From positions 62,001 through 126,000 of the forward strand of contig NZ_BNJR01000016.1 of the NCBI RefSeq assembly GCF_016860605.1: a stretch of 64,000 nucleotides of DNA. The letters are read 5' to 3'. Both the position numbers and the translations under genes were made by a program. The first letter of the stretch is position 1; every line of letters starts with the position of its first letter. The notes under the pieces were generated by a model. The model saw only the letters and a list, made by a program, of their open reading frames with translations. It searched no databases and was not told where the DNA came from. Below are positions 18,324 to 26,134 of this stretch, one piece after another. This stretch comes from Lentilactobacillus fungorum (GTDB lineage Bacteria; Bacillota; Bacilli; Lactobacillales; Lactobacillaceae).

Positions 18324-19286
18324 ATGAGTGAAGTTATTACAGTTGGCGAGCCCGTTGTGACGTTTGCGTCCACTGATCCAGACGCATCCCTTTCAGATGC
18401 AGAACACTGGGTCAAAATCTTGGGTGGCGCGGAATTAAACGTGGCGATTGGTGTTAAGCGGCTAGGACATTCAGTTGAATATATTTCTCGAGTGGGTCAG
18501 GATCCACTGGGTGACTACGCGATTAAAACCATTCAAAGCCATCAAGTCGGTAGCCAATATATTTCAACAGACCCAACTTACTGGACTGGGCATCAGTTGA
18601 AGCAGTTAGTAACGAAGGGTGATCCGTTAACCTACAACTATCGGACCAATTCAGCTGCTGCTCATCTATCTGCCGAAATCATGGATCAAGTTGATTTGAA
18701 TGGCGTCAAGATTGCGCATATGTCAGGGATCTTTCCAGCTATTTCAAGCGTTGCTGAAAAGTCGTTTCGTTCGTTGCTTAAGCGCTTGGTTGCCAAAGAC
18801 ATTTTGACCACTTTTGACCCTAACCTGCGGCCATCGCTTTGGAGCAGTCAAGAGAAGATGATTAAGACGATTAATGAACTAGCGGGTGCCGCTACGATTG
18901 TTTTGCCAGGCGTAGAGGAAGGTCGAATTTTAATGGGATCGGCTGACCCGGAAGCGATTGCGGACTTTTATCTGCAAGGCGAGCGGACTAAGACTGTCGT
19001 TGTGAAGCTCGGGCCAGCTGGTGTCTATGTTAAGAATCAGGATGGATCAGCTTATACGGTTAATGGCTTTAAGGTTGATCAAGTTGTTGATACGGTTGGT
19101 GCCGGCGATGGGTTTGCGCTTGGCGTCATTACCGCGCTGTTGGAAGGCAAATCGTTCAAGTCAGCGGTCTTAAGGGGAAATGCGGTCGGGGCTTTGCAAG
19201 TCCAAACACCGGGTGACAACGATGGGTACCCAACCCCAGCTGAACTAAACGCTTTTTACCAAAAAGAAGGAGTGTCTGAAGACTAA
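18324..19286 (+). CDS. PfkB-family sugar kinase, 2-keto-3-deoxygluconate kinase-like
   Basis: A 320-residue ribokinase-fold kinase. It has the N-terminal substrate glycines (LGGAELNVAIGVKRLG), the KDG-kinase-type segment FDPNLRPSLW at about residues 172-181, and the C-terminal ATP-binding/catalytic motif DTVGAGDGFALG with catalytic Asp262. DPNxRPxLW is what most KdgK proteins show, so a sugar acid substrate is likely. The start at ATG 18324 rather than 18318 gives proper spacing from AGAGG. The last base of the stop overlaps the next gene's ATG by one base. It should phosphorylate the sugar acid delivered by the upstream permease. Confidence 0.85.
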   Translation: MSEVITVGEPVVTFASTDPDASLSDAEHWVKILGGAELNVAIGVKRLGHSVEYISRVGQDPLGDYAIKTIQSHQVGSQYISTDPTYWTGHQLKQLVTKGDPLTYNYRTNSAAAHLSAEIMDQVDLNGVKIAHMSGIFPAISSVAEKSFRSLLKRLVAKDILTTFDPNLRPSLWSSQEKMIKTINELAGAATIVLPGVEEGRILMGSADPEAIADFYLQGERTKTVVVKLGPAGVYVKNQDGSAYTVNGFKVDQVVDTVGAGDGFALGVITALLEGKSFKSAVLRGNAVGALQVQTPGDNDGYPTPAELNAFYQKEGVSED

Positions 19287-19915
19287 TGAAATTACAAGTT
19301 GCAATTGATCGTGTATCATTGGGCGAAGCAATTACTTTGGCTCACAAGTTGGATGGGATCGCGGACGTAATTGAGTTTGGGACATCGTTGGTTAAGGATT
19401 ATGGCCTGCTAATGATTAAAGAAAATCCCTTGAATCTCAAACAGGCTAAGTTACTGTTGGATTTAAAAACCATCGATGAAGGCCCCTATGAGTTTGAGCG
19501 TGGCTTTGAAGCCCATGGCGATATTTTAACCGTGATGGCTGGGTCTTCAGTCGATACCATTAGCAAAGTTTATGAGATTACCGAACAGCATCAAAAAGAG
19601 ATGCTAATTGATTTGTTGGCAGTCGGTGACGATAAAGTCAACCAAATCGCTAATTTCGCCAACGCCATCTATGGACTACACCATTCAAGAGATGCCGCGG
19701 GTCATTTTGACGCAGTAAGCGCGAGTGCTGATTTTCATGAAAAATTCCCGGCGATTAAGCGAATTGCCGTTGCTGGGGGCATCGATCTTGAACAGGCTGA
19801 AGGGTTGGCTAAGCAGGGAGTGGTCGATACCGTGATTGTCGGCAGTAAGATTATCGGCACCGTCGACCCAGTTCAAGCGGCTAAGGAATTTAAGGAGGCA
19901 ATGACGTTATCATGA
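19286..19915 (+). CDS. OMP-decarboxylase superfamily enzyme, KGPDC/HPS group
   Basis: A 209-residue TIM-barrel enzyme of the suprafamily of orotidine phosphate decarboxylase, 3-keto-L-gulonate-6-phosphate decarboxylase (KGPDC) and hexulose-6-phosphate synthase (HPS). It keeps the catalytic D-x-K-x-x-D (LLDLKTIDEGPYE, about residues 59-71). At the later motif it reads YGLHHSRDAAGH, which recalls the HRSRDA of KGPDC (His and Arg there aid protonation after decarboxylation) rather than the HTGYD of the HPS paralogue at 22366. The gene overlaps its neighbours by 1 and 4 bases. With a kinase for sugar acids upstream, decarboxylation of a keto-acid phosphate seems more likely than formaldehyde fixation, though the SIS partner is HPS-like. 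Confidence 0.8.
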   Translation: MKLQVAIDRVSLGEAITLAHKLDGIADVIEFGTSLVKDYGLLMIKENPLNLKQAKLLLDLKTIDEGPYEFERGFEAHGDILTVMAGSSVDTISKVYEITEQHQKEMLIDLLAVGDDKVNQIANFANAIYGLHHSRDAAGHFDAVSASADFHEKFPAIKRIAVAGGIDLEQAEGLAKQGVVDTVIVGSKIIGTVDPVQAAKEFKEAMTLS

Positions 19916-20454
19916 CATTAATTAATGATGTAATGCACGAAGTAAATGAGGTCATGGACTTAGTTAAAGAAGACCAAATTGACGATGCTGAAGGGCTGAT
20001 TCAAATGGACCGGCGCATCTTTGTTTTGGGGGCCGGCCGCTCTGGGTTAATGGCCAAGGGGTTTGCAATGCGCTTGATGCACATTGGCTATACGGTCTTT
20101 GTGATTGGTGAAACCATTACGCCAGCTATCAAAGCCGGCGATGTCCTGGTTGCGGTATCCGGTTCTGGAAAGACTGGCAGCGTGGTTGAGCCAACTGAAA
20201 AGGCCAAGCAGGACGGCGTCAAGATCGTTGCCGTTACAAGTAATGCAGACTCGCCATTAGCTCAGCTAGGAGATGCGGTGATCATAGTACCCGGCGCAAC
20301 CAAAGCTGGTGATGGGGTTCAATCGATTCAATTATTAAGTACGCTATTCGATCAAAGCGTGCACATTACCTTGGACATTCTTTGCCTCAAGCTCAGTCGA
20401 AGAGATCACGTTTCAAATGGGATGGCTAAAAGTACCCATAGTAATTTGGAATAA
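19912..20454 (+). CDS. SIS-domain isomerase, 6-phospho-3-hexuloisomerase-like
   Basis: A 180-residue single SIS-domain protein of the hexuloisomerase (PHI) family. VLGAGRSGLMAKGFAMRLMH (about residues 42-61) is the phosphosugar-binding loop, GDVLVAVSGSGKTG (about 80-93) the serine-rich loop, and a C-terminal helix bears LFDQSVHITLDILCLKL. PHI converts hexulose-6-phosphate to fructose-6-phosphate. It starts within the last codons of the preceding gene (ATGA overlap), so the two are translationally coupled. Whether it handles a hexulose or a pentulose phosphate depends on what the upstream enzyme makes. Confidence 0.85.
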   Translation: MTLINDVMHEVNEVMDLVKEDQIDDAEGLIQMDRRIFVLGAGRSGLMAKGFAMRLMHIGYTVFVIGETITPAIKAGDVLVAVSGSGKTGSVVEPTEKAKQDGVKIVAVTSNADSPLAQLGDAVIIVPGATKAGDGVQSIQLLSTLFDQSVHITLDILCLKLSRRDHVSNGMAKSTHSNLE

Positions 20455-20587
20455 ACTCGGGGTGATGAAAAGCTCATACCATGTCACGCCAGACCATTAG
20501 ATTATGGTAAAATCAAGCTATAATTATTAAATGGGTGAAGGCTGATCGTACTTTTCACTAACGATCGTTGAATTGGGGAAAAGAGAA

Positions 20588-21586
20588 ATGGAAAAGAATC
20601 GTCAAGAAAAAGGTCAATCGACTGTTAAGATGCGGGATGTTGCAGCCCTTGCCGGCGTTTCGATTGCAACGGTGTCGCGCTATTTAAATGGCAACTTGGA
20701 TCGAATGTCGAAAGCCACCGCTGAACGCGTAGCGGATGCAATTAACAAGTTGAATTACGTGCCCAACTCGGCAGCAAGGCAGATGATCACCAAATCATCC
20801 GGTCTGGTGGCGGTTATTGCTGGAAATATTGACGATTTTTTTTCGACTGAGATGTTTAAGGGAATTAATGCCATGCTGGAAAGTGAAGGCTACATTGGTG
20901 TTTTATTTGATTCTAATTCCGACATGGCACGTGAACGCCACCTGATGCAAATTGTCAGCAACCAAATTTTTGATGGCGTTATCTTACAGCCTTATAACTC
21001 CGTTCAGGTAATCCAAGAAACAATTAAGCGGCCAATGCCAATTGTTTTGGCTGATCGAGAAATCGACCAGTCACCTTGGCCACAGATTGTCACCAATAAT
21101 TATGAAATCTCTCGGAAAACAACGCAATATTATAAGGATCGGGGCTTTGAACGGGTGATTATGATTACGTCGAGCTTGTCCATGGCCGCTAATCGCCGGG
21201 ATCGATATTATGGCATTCAGTCAGTGATTAATCATATTGATGTTTTAGAAGTTTCAGAAAACTCCTATAATCATCGGAAGGTCTTACAAGAATTAATGGC
21301 ACTGATCAATGGGTCAAAGGAAAATACGTTGATTTTTGCGTTAAAGGAACGATGGTTAACGGAATTTATTCCACGATTATTTTATAAGGGATTGATTGAT
21401 AATCAGCACGTGGCGGTAACTGGCTTTTCTGATACTGGGACAGCTCAATATATTGACCCGCAAACCAAGTTAATTGCCCAAAATCCGTATTTAATTGGTG
21501 CCAGTTCGGGAGAAGTGATGGCAAATTTGCTTCAAGGTAAACCACAAAAGCCCGAAAAGATTGTGGTTCCGGCAAAATTTGGCTAA
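20588..21586 (+). CDS. LacI family transcriptional regulator
   Basis: A 332-residue regulator with an N-terminal helix-turn-helix (MRDVAALAGVSIATVSRYLN, then the hinge NYVPNSAARQM) and a periplasmic-binding-like effector domain with IDDFFSTEMFKGINAMLESE. I place the start at ATG 20588, about 9 bases after GGGG; a TTG at 20573 would also open the frame but precedes that site. A perfect TATAAT at 20519-20524 is its probable -10 box. It directly follows the sugar-acid operon and probably controls it through the operator-like GGAAAGCGTTTACC at the operon promoter. The effector is presumably a sugar acid or its phosphate. Confidence 0.88.
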   Translation: MEKNRQEKGQSTVKMRDVAALAGVSIATVSRYLNGNLDRMSKATAERVADAINKLNYVPNSAARQMITKSSGLVAVIAGNIDDFFSTEMFKGINAMLESEGYIGVLFDSNSDMARERHLMQIVSNQIFDGVILQPYNSVQVIQETIKRPMPIVLADREIDQSPWPQIVTNNYEISRKTTQYYKDRGFERVIMITSSLSMAANRRDRYYGIQSVINHIDVLEVSENSYNHRKVLQELMALINGSKENTLIFALKERWLTEFIPRLFYKGLIDNQHVAVTGFSDTGTAQYIDPQTKLIAQNPYLIGASSGEVMANLLQGKPQKPEKIVVPAKFG

Positions 21587-21681
21587 TAAAGGGTTATAAA
21601 AGGCTTGTTAATGGTTGAAGTGAAATAAGCTAAGGATTCATTTGGCTGGATTATGTGTTATGAACAGTTGCGTATCGCAAA

Positions 21682-21731
21682 AAACAGCACTTGGTTAGCG
21701 ATCGTTTTGATTGCTTAATCAAGTGCTGTTT
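21682..21731. terminator. bidirectional terminator between two hexulose-phosphate modules
   Basis: AAACAGCACTTGGTTA pairs with TTAATCAAGTGCTGTTT. The minus strand continues into six T residues; the plus strand into TTTATTG. It separates the LacI gene from the convergent minus-strand isomerase gene. Confidence 0.85.
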
Positions 21732-21796
21732 ATTGTTATGTTATCAATAGAAGTGATGCGTGGAATTTTGCATTGATAGAAGATTACCCAAAATTC

Positions 21797-22333
21797 TTAC
21801 TCCAAATTAGCATGTCGCGCTGACATTTCATGTTCACTAATCTGCCACTCTGAAATTAACCGCAAAACAACGGCTTCCAAATAGAGAAAGACGATTTGTT
21901 CAAAGGCCGCCCCCAACGGCTGGGAGCTAGTTGAATGGGTTGCGTATTTTTCCTTTCCACCAAGTGGGATGGTCTGATCTGCAATTTCAGCGATTGGGCT
22001 GACTGACTTTGTACTCAAAAGAATGGTTCTAGCACCAGTCGCTGCAGCTGTTTGAACAAAGGCATTTGTTTGCGCCGTCTTGCCAGAGCCTGATGCGACT
22101 AACAATAAATCATCCTTTTGAATGGGCGGGGCAGTTATTTGGCCAACCACCACGACAGGTTTGCCAAGTTGGGCCAAGCGCATTGCAAACATTTTTAATG
22201 CTAACCCAGAACGGCCAGCACCGTAGACAAAGATGCGATGAGCAATGGTTAGCTGATTGATTAATTGATCGTCAATTGTTAGTTGTTGGCTCATTTGTGA
22301 AAGTTCATCAATGATTTGTTTTAATGGCGCCAA
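21797..22333 (-). CDS. hxlB: 6-phospho-3-hexuloisomerase (SIS domain)
   Basis: A 178-residue SIS protein and a diverged paralogue of the one at 19912, with the same loops: YGAGRSGLALKMFAMRLAQL (about residues 34-53) and DLLLVASGSGKTAQTN (about 74-89). It lies 32 bases downstream of a canonical hexulose-phosphate synthase gene and opposite an hxlR-type regulator, the arrangement of the Bacillus formaldehyde-detoxifying hxlAB locus. The predicted reaction is hexulose-6-phosphate to fructose-6-phosphate in the ribulose monophosphate pathway. Gene name by family and context. Confidence 0.85.
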   Translation of the reverse strand: MAPLKQIIDELSQMSQQLTIDDQLINQLTIAHRIFVYGAGRSGLALKMFAMRLAQLGKPVVVVGQITAPPIQKDDLLLVASGSGKTAQTNAFVQTAAATGARTILLSTKSVSPIAEIADQTIPLGGKEKYATHSTSSQPLGAAFEQIVFLYLEAVVLRLISEWQISEHEMSARHANLE

Positions 22334-22365
22334 TTTGATTCACCTCGAATTTAGTGAGCTTGCTA

Positions 22366-22995
22366 TTACTTAGGCATCATTTCTTTGATTTTTCGAGCCG
22401 CTTGCGTTGGGTTATCAACGGTTGAAATGCCGCCGCCAACAATTAAGAGGTCTGGGCCGGCCTCAATTATTTGAGCAGCTGTATCGACTTTAATACCACC
22501 AGCAACAGCCGTCTTGGTATGTTTAACCGCTTGCTTGATGGTGTTAAACGTTTCAAATGGTGTTTCACCAAGCGCCTGGAGATCATATCCCGTATGGGTA
22601 CCAATATAATCGGGCCCCATTGCATCAATTGCTTGGGCACGGGCGGCAATGTCGTGAATGCCAATCATGTCAACTAACAGCTGCTTGTTAGCATCCCGAG
22701 CAGCTTTGACGGCATCTTTAATTGACTGGTCTTCCGCCGCCGCTAAAATTGTGGTAATATCTGCACCATATTGGTAAGCTTGGTTAACCTCATATGACGC
22801 CACGTCCATAATTTTAAGGTCCGCAAGCAAAGTAATATCAGGAAAAGCTTGTCTCACCTTAGCAAGGCCTTCCAAGCCAAAATTAATTACAAGCGGTGTC
22901 CCGTATTCAAAAATATCGACGTAGTCTTTTGTCTTGTCGATTAATCGAATGGCACCGTCAATGTCTTCGAGGTCAATTGCAAGTTGTAATTTCAT
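22366..22995 (-). CDS. hxlA: 3-hexulose-6-phosphate synthase
   Basis: A 209-residue TIM-barrel enzyme with both expected motifs of HPS: LLADLKIMDVASYE (D-x-K-x-x-D) and GTHTGYDLQ (the H-x-G-x-D motif). It condenses formaldehyde with ribulose-5-phosphate, or in reverse supplies ribulose-5-phosphate. In Lactobacillaceae that lack a full oxidative route the reverse can provide pentoses, but this is known of relatives, not visible here. It has a good ribosome binding site (AAAGGAG) and a strong promoter at 23033-23061. It is about one third identical by eye to the enzyme at 19286, which carries a different second motif. Confidence 0.88.
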   Translation of the reverse strand: MKLQLAIDLEDIDGAIRLIDKTKDYVDIFEYGTPLVINFGLEGLAKVRQAFPDITLLADLKIMDVASYEVNQAYQYGADITTILAAAEDQSIKDAVKAARDANKQLLVDMIGIHDIAARAQAIDAMGPDYIGTHTGYDLQALGETPFETFNTIKQAVKHTKTAVAGGIKVDTAAQIIEAGPDLLIVGGGISTVDNPTQAARKIKEMMPK

Positions 22996-23032
22996 CGTTA
23001 ATGGTCTCCTTTATACTTTGTGAAGTGTCATT

Positions 23033-23061
23033 ATTATGGCGGCTGAATGAAAAGTTGTAAA
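23033..23061 (-). promoter_or_regulatory. hxlA promoter with likely HxlR site upstream
   Basis: Read on the minus strand: TTTACA (23061-23056), a 17-base spacer, and CATAAT (23038-23033), each one mismatch from consensus. Just upstream of the -35 (23064-23080) lies AAGTATCTTTAAAGTAAC with a repeated AAGTA half-site 11 bp apart, a position fitting an activator such as HxlR, whose gene starts 65 bases away on the other strand. The half-site reading is inference. Confidence 0.7.
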
Positions 23062-23125
23062 TAAGTATCTTTAAAGTAACCTGGTTAGACCCCATGGCCG
23101 ACAGGAATAGAAGGGAAGAATTAAT

Positions 23126-23539
23126 TTGACAGATCCAATTAGACAAACGGTGTTAAAAAAATTAACGAACGGGGATTTTAACTGTGAAAAGGAATTTACC
23201 CTTTCAATGTTTAGTGGCAAATACAAGCTAGTGATTCTCTGGGAATTAGGGCATGTGAGCGAGATGCACTTCAACGAACTTTATCGATTGATTGATCATG
23301 TAACCAAAAAGGTATTGGCCAATCAATTGCGTGAATTGGTAAGCGATCAATTAATTAAACGAACGGCTTATGAACGAAACAATCAAAAATTGGTGATTTA
23401 TCAGATGACTGAAATTGGGGAATCGTTACTGCCAATTATCGATCAGATGTACGAGTGGGGGAAACAGCGACTTAATGCTTACCAAATTCCAGCAGCCTTT
23501 AAGCTGGATGTTGCAGGTGATATCTCAAAGGACGCTTAA
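23126..23539 (+). CDS. hxlR: HxlR family winged-helix regulator
   Basis: A 137-residue HxlR-family protein. It has the expected FSGKYKLVILWELGH start of the winged helix, an ELYRLIDHVTKKVLANQLREL recognition region, and the wing ending in YQMTEIGESLLPIID. It starts at TTG 23126, preceded by GAAGGGAAG. Family members sense aldehydes or oxidative stress and often carry a redox cysteine; the single conserved Cys near the N-terminus (FNCEKEF) is in the usual place. It is divergent from hxlA and separated by 130 bp, matching the Bacillus layout where HxlR activates hxlAB on formaldehyde. Confidence 0.88.
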   Translation: MTDPIRQTVLKKLTNGDFNCEKEFTLSMFSGKYKLVILWELGHVSEMHFNELYRLIDHVTKKVLANQLRELVSDQLIKRTAYERNNQKLVIYQMTEIGESLLPIIDQMYEWGKQRLNAYQIPAAFKLDVAGDISKDA

Positions 23540-23685
23540 TAAGGTTGATTGCCGCCGCAAAGCGATAACGCTGGGTAGATTGGAAAAGTTCTTAATAGCT
23601 ATCTGGCTTCTTGCTCAATAATAGGTGTACAATACAATCAATTATCGTAGTCAAATTTAATAATCCGTTGAGAAGCTCTCTCAAA

Positions 23686-23724
23686 CAGCTAACATTCAGT
23701 CGGCCTGAATTGTTGGCTGCTTTT
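23686..23724 (+). terminator. terminator between hxlR and the DMT transporter gene
   Basis: CAGCTAACATTCAG pairs with CTGAATTGTTGGCTG, followed by CTTTTG. An ORF drawn from 23611 would run across it, which supports the transporter's later start at 23776. It could also be an attenuator of that gene. Confidence 0.65.
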
Positions 23725-23775
23725 GTTTGCACTTGTTTCGGGGGCTTGATTGATGGTTATTCGAGGGTGGTCGTC

Positions 23776-24723
23776 ATGTTGATGTTTATGTTAATGGCAT
23801 TAATTGCCGGTTTTTTATTGTCGAACCAGAGTCCAATTAATACTGATTTAAGCCGGATCGTGAACTCGCCGTTTATTGCCGGGTCAATTTCGTTTGTTGT
23901 TGGGACCCTCTTTCTAGGAATTTTAGCGTTAACCATGAGTGGGCGGCTTACTCCAAGCATTGGATTTATCCAAACCCAGCCAATGTGGATTTGGCTCGGT
24001 GGGGTTTTAGGGGTTATTTATTTGACTTCTAATATTTTATTATTCCCTAAGATTGGCGCAATTCAAACGACAATTTTACCTATTTTGGGCCAAATTGTGA
24101 TGGGGTCGATTATTGATTGGCTTGGTTGGTTTGGAACGGCTAAAGTTGCGATGACACCATGGCGACTAACGGGGATTATGGTGTTGGTAGTGGGCGTTTT
24201 GGTCGCGGTGGTGTTGCCAAACAGCAGAAATCGAGATATACGGCAGTTTGACTCGGCCGTGACTCACAACCAGCGAACGGCTGTGGCTGGTTGGCAAATT
24301 TGGGGTGTCATCGTTGGCGTATTTGCCGCGATGCAACAGGCAATTAACGGCCATTTGGGGGCGCTGCTCAACTCCACCAGCCAAGCGGCGTTTATATCTT
24401 TTTTCATTGGGACGATTTTGATTATCATTGTGGCCCTTTTAATTGATAGACGGCTGCCAACGATTCGTGAGCTTAAAACCACGCAGCCATGGAACTGGCT
24501 TGGCGGCCTATTAGGTAGCTCATTTCTTTTCGTAACCGTTGTGGCAGTTCCACAAATTGGCACGGGGCTAACCATCATGATGGGGTTGATTGGCCAAATA
24601 ATTGGCTCAATCCTAATTCAGCAGTTCGGCTGGTGGCGGTCAATCAAGCAGCAGATGGTACCGGCCCAAGTATTGGGGATTGTATTAATGCTAGTTGGCG
24701 TGGGCTTGATTAAGATGATTTAG
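23776..24723 (+). CDS. DMT-superfamily transporter with two YdcZ (DUF606) halves
   Basis: A 315-residue, ten-helix membrane protein made of two similar halves of about 150 residues. Each has a helix ending in a short polar loop (NQSPINTDLSRIVNSPFIAG; NGHLGALLNSTSQAAFISFF), then GTL/GTI, then PWxWLGGxLG (TQPMWIWLGGVLGV; TQPWNWLGGLLGS). Single YdcZ domains usually work as pairs; here they are fused. The start at ATG 23776 has GAGGGTGG upstream and removes an unlikely 55-residue extension that crosses a terminator. The substrate is unknown. It follows hxlR but is separated by the hairpin, so it is probably not in the same pathway. Confidence 0.8.
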   Translation: MLMFMLMALIAGFLLSNQSPINTDLSRIVNSPFIAGSISFVVGTLFLGILALTMSGRLTPSIGFIQTQPMWIWLGGVLGVIYLTSNILLFPKIGAIQTTILPILGQIVMGSIIDWLGWFGTAKVAMTPWRLTGIMVLVVGVLVAVVLPNSRNRDIRQFDSAVTHNQRTAVAGWQIWGVIVGVFAAMQQAINGHLGALLNSTSQAAFISFFIGTILIIIVALLIDRRLPTIRELKTTQPWNWLGGLLGSSFLFVTVVAVPQIGTGLTIMMGLIGQIIGSILIQQFGWWRSIKQQMVPAQVLGIVLMLVGVGLIKMI

Positions 24724-24883
24724 CGGTGTTTGGCAGCTATTAATTGATAATTGCTTGGGTTAACCAGACTGCAGGATAGGCTTATAAATTGCTACCTTTC
24801 CTCATTAATGATTAAATGAGAAACGATCAATTAAGCGTTTCAAACTTAACTCATCCACTAGAATTAAAAGCGAGGTGCTCATA

Positions 24884-25354
24884 ATGGACTACCAAGAATT
24901 AGTTGCCCAGTTGAATCAAAAGCAATTAACGATTACCTGTGCCGAAAGTCTCACGGGCGGTGAATTTCAAAGTAATCTATCACGGCAACCCGAAGCCGGG
25001 AATGTCTATGTGGGGGGCTTTATCACGTATGCAACGGCATCCAAAAATAAACTGCTGGGTGTTCCTAAATCGGTCATCGATAAGGCAGGCGTGGTTAGCT
25101 CCCTAGCAGCAAAGCAAATGGCTGAACGGGCCAGAACAATTGCTGAAACGGATATTGGCATCAGCTTTACGGGCGTCGCGGGGCCAGATCAATTGGAAGG
25201 CAACCCCGTTGGGACGGTTTATATCGGCTTATCAACTGTCAATCTTGAACAAGCCAAACAGTATCGATTCAGTGGCGATAGTCCGCAAATTGTCCAGCAA
25301 ACGTGTGAAAAGGGCATTGAGTTGTTACATCGTTTATTGACAGCCGATGAGTGA
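24884..25354 (+). CDS. CinA family protein (nicotinamide-nucleotide amidase domain)
   Basis: A 156-residue protein corresponding to the C-terminal CinA/PncC domain alone. It has the opening ITCAESLTGGEFQSNLSR, the central FITYATASKNKLLGV and the later FTGVAGPDQLEGNPVGTVYI, all diagnostic; the Ser in AESLTGG is the putative nucleophile. The enzyme deamidates nicotinamide mononucleotide to nicotinate mononucleotide in pyridine nucleotide recycling. It lacks the N-terminal MoCF-like domain of full-length competence-linked CinA. The start at ATG 24884 follows GAGGTG by 7 bases. It is monocistronic, with a terminator about 100 bp downstream. Confidence 0.88.
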   Translation: MDYQELVAQLNQKQLTITCAESLTGGEFQSNLSRQPEAGNVYVGGFITYATASKNKLLGVPKSVIDKAGVVSSLAAKQMAERARTIAETDIGISFTGVAGPDQLEGNPVGTVYIGLSTVNLEQAKQYRFSGDSPQIVQQTCEKGIELLHRLLTADE

Positions 25355-25461
25355 GTTTGTTCTATACAAATTAAGAAGTGGTCTAATGTTCATGTATCAG
25401 CAACTTCTTTTGAAGCCAGCTGATAGTCAAACTTAGTCATTAAGTCGGCGCGAATGAAAAG

Positions 25462-25498
25462 CGGTTCTTCGAAGAAAATGTTCGAAGAGCCTTTTTTT
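25462..25498 (+). terminator. rho-independent terminator
   Basis: GGTTCTTCGAA pairs with TTCGAAGAGCC around a GAAAATG loop and is followed by seven T residues. It ends the cinA-type transcript and insulates the redox operon. Confidence 0.88.
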
Positions 25499-25657
25499 AA
25501 CCACAGTTCATTCGTAAACCTTAAATCGAAATGATGCGGCCGTAATGGTTGATTTTTTCTAAAGAGCGGTACTATCTAATGGCAGTCTTGTCGGCATGAG
25601 AGTACAATTCGGCTAAATTAAAATCAAATGACTATGAAAGGCTGGCGAGCTGACTTC

Positions 25658-26134
25658 ATGCGAAAATTAATTGGCTATTTGTTGTCAATTGCCGTTGCTT
25701 TGGCAGTAGTGATTGACAGCTACATTGTATTTTTTAACGGTCATCGAAATAGCTCTGAGGCGAGTGAACCATCTGCTACGACTTCAACAACTGCAACGAC
25801 TTCTTCAAAGCAATCAGGCGGTCAGTATCGAAACGGTACGTATACCGGCAAAAGTGTTCAAACACAATGGGGGATTGTCCAAGTGCGGGCAGTTATCCAA
25901 AATGGCAAGCTCACAAAAGTCAATGTTCTCAAATACCCTGATTCAGAAAATCGCTCCAGGCAAATTAATAGCCAGGCACTACCAGTTTATAAAGCTGAAT
26001 CAATTAAAGCGCAGAGTGCTAACATTCAACATGTTTCTGGTGCTACCGAAACATACAACGGCTTTAAAGGTTCACTTCAAGACGCCTTAAATCAAGCACA
26101 AAAAGATAGTCAACAGAAAGAGAGCAGTAGGTGA
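25658..26134 (+). CDS. membrane-anchored FMN-binding domain protein
   Basis: A 158-residue protein: an N-terminal signal anchor (KLIGYLLSIAVALAVVID), a Ser/Thr linker, and an FMN-binding domain (about residues 65-150). The motif SGATETYNGFKGSL carries the threonine to which ApbE attaches FMN covalently (S-G-A-T). The domain therefore sits outside the membrane as a flavin electron carrier. An upstream ATG at 25628 would add ten residues; neither has an ideal ribosome binding site, and I prefer 25658 because it begins right before the hydrophobic anchor. The next gene is the ApbE needed for its maturation. Confidence 0.85.
   Translation: MRKLIGYLLSIAVALAVVIDSYIVFFNGHRNSSEASEPSATTSTTATTSSKQSGGQYRNGTYTGKSVQTQWGIVQVRAVIQNGKLTKVNVLKYPDSENRSRQINSQALPVYKAESIKAQSANIQHVSGATETYNGFKGSLQDALNQAQKDSQQKESSR

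Noticed and set aside
23611-23775. 55-residue N-terminal extension of the DMT transporter
   Set aside because: It crosses a hairpin terminator, lacks a ribosome binding site and is not part of the YdcZ fold.
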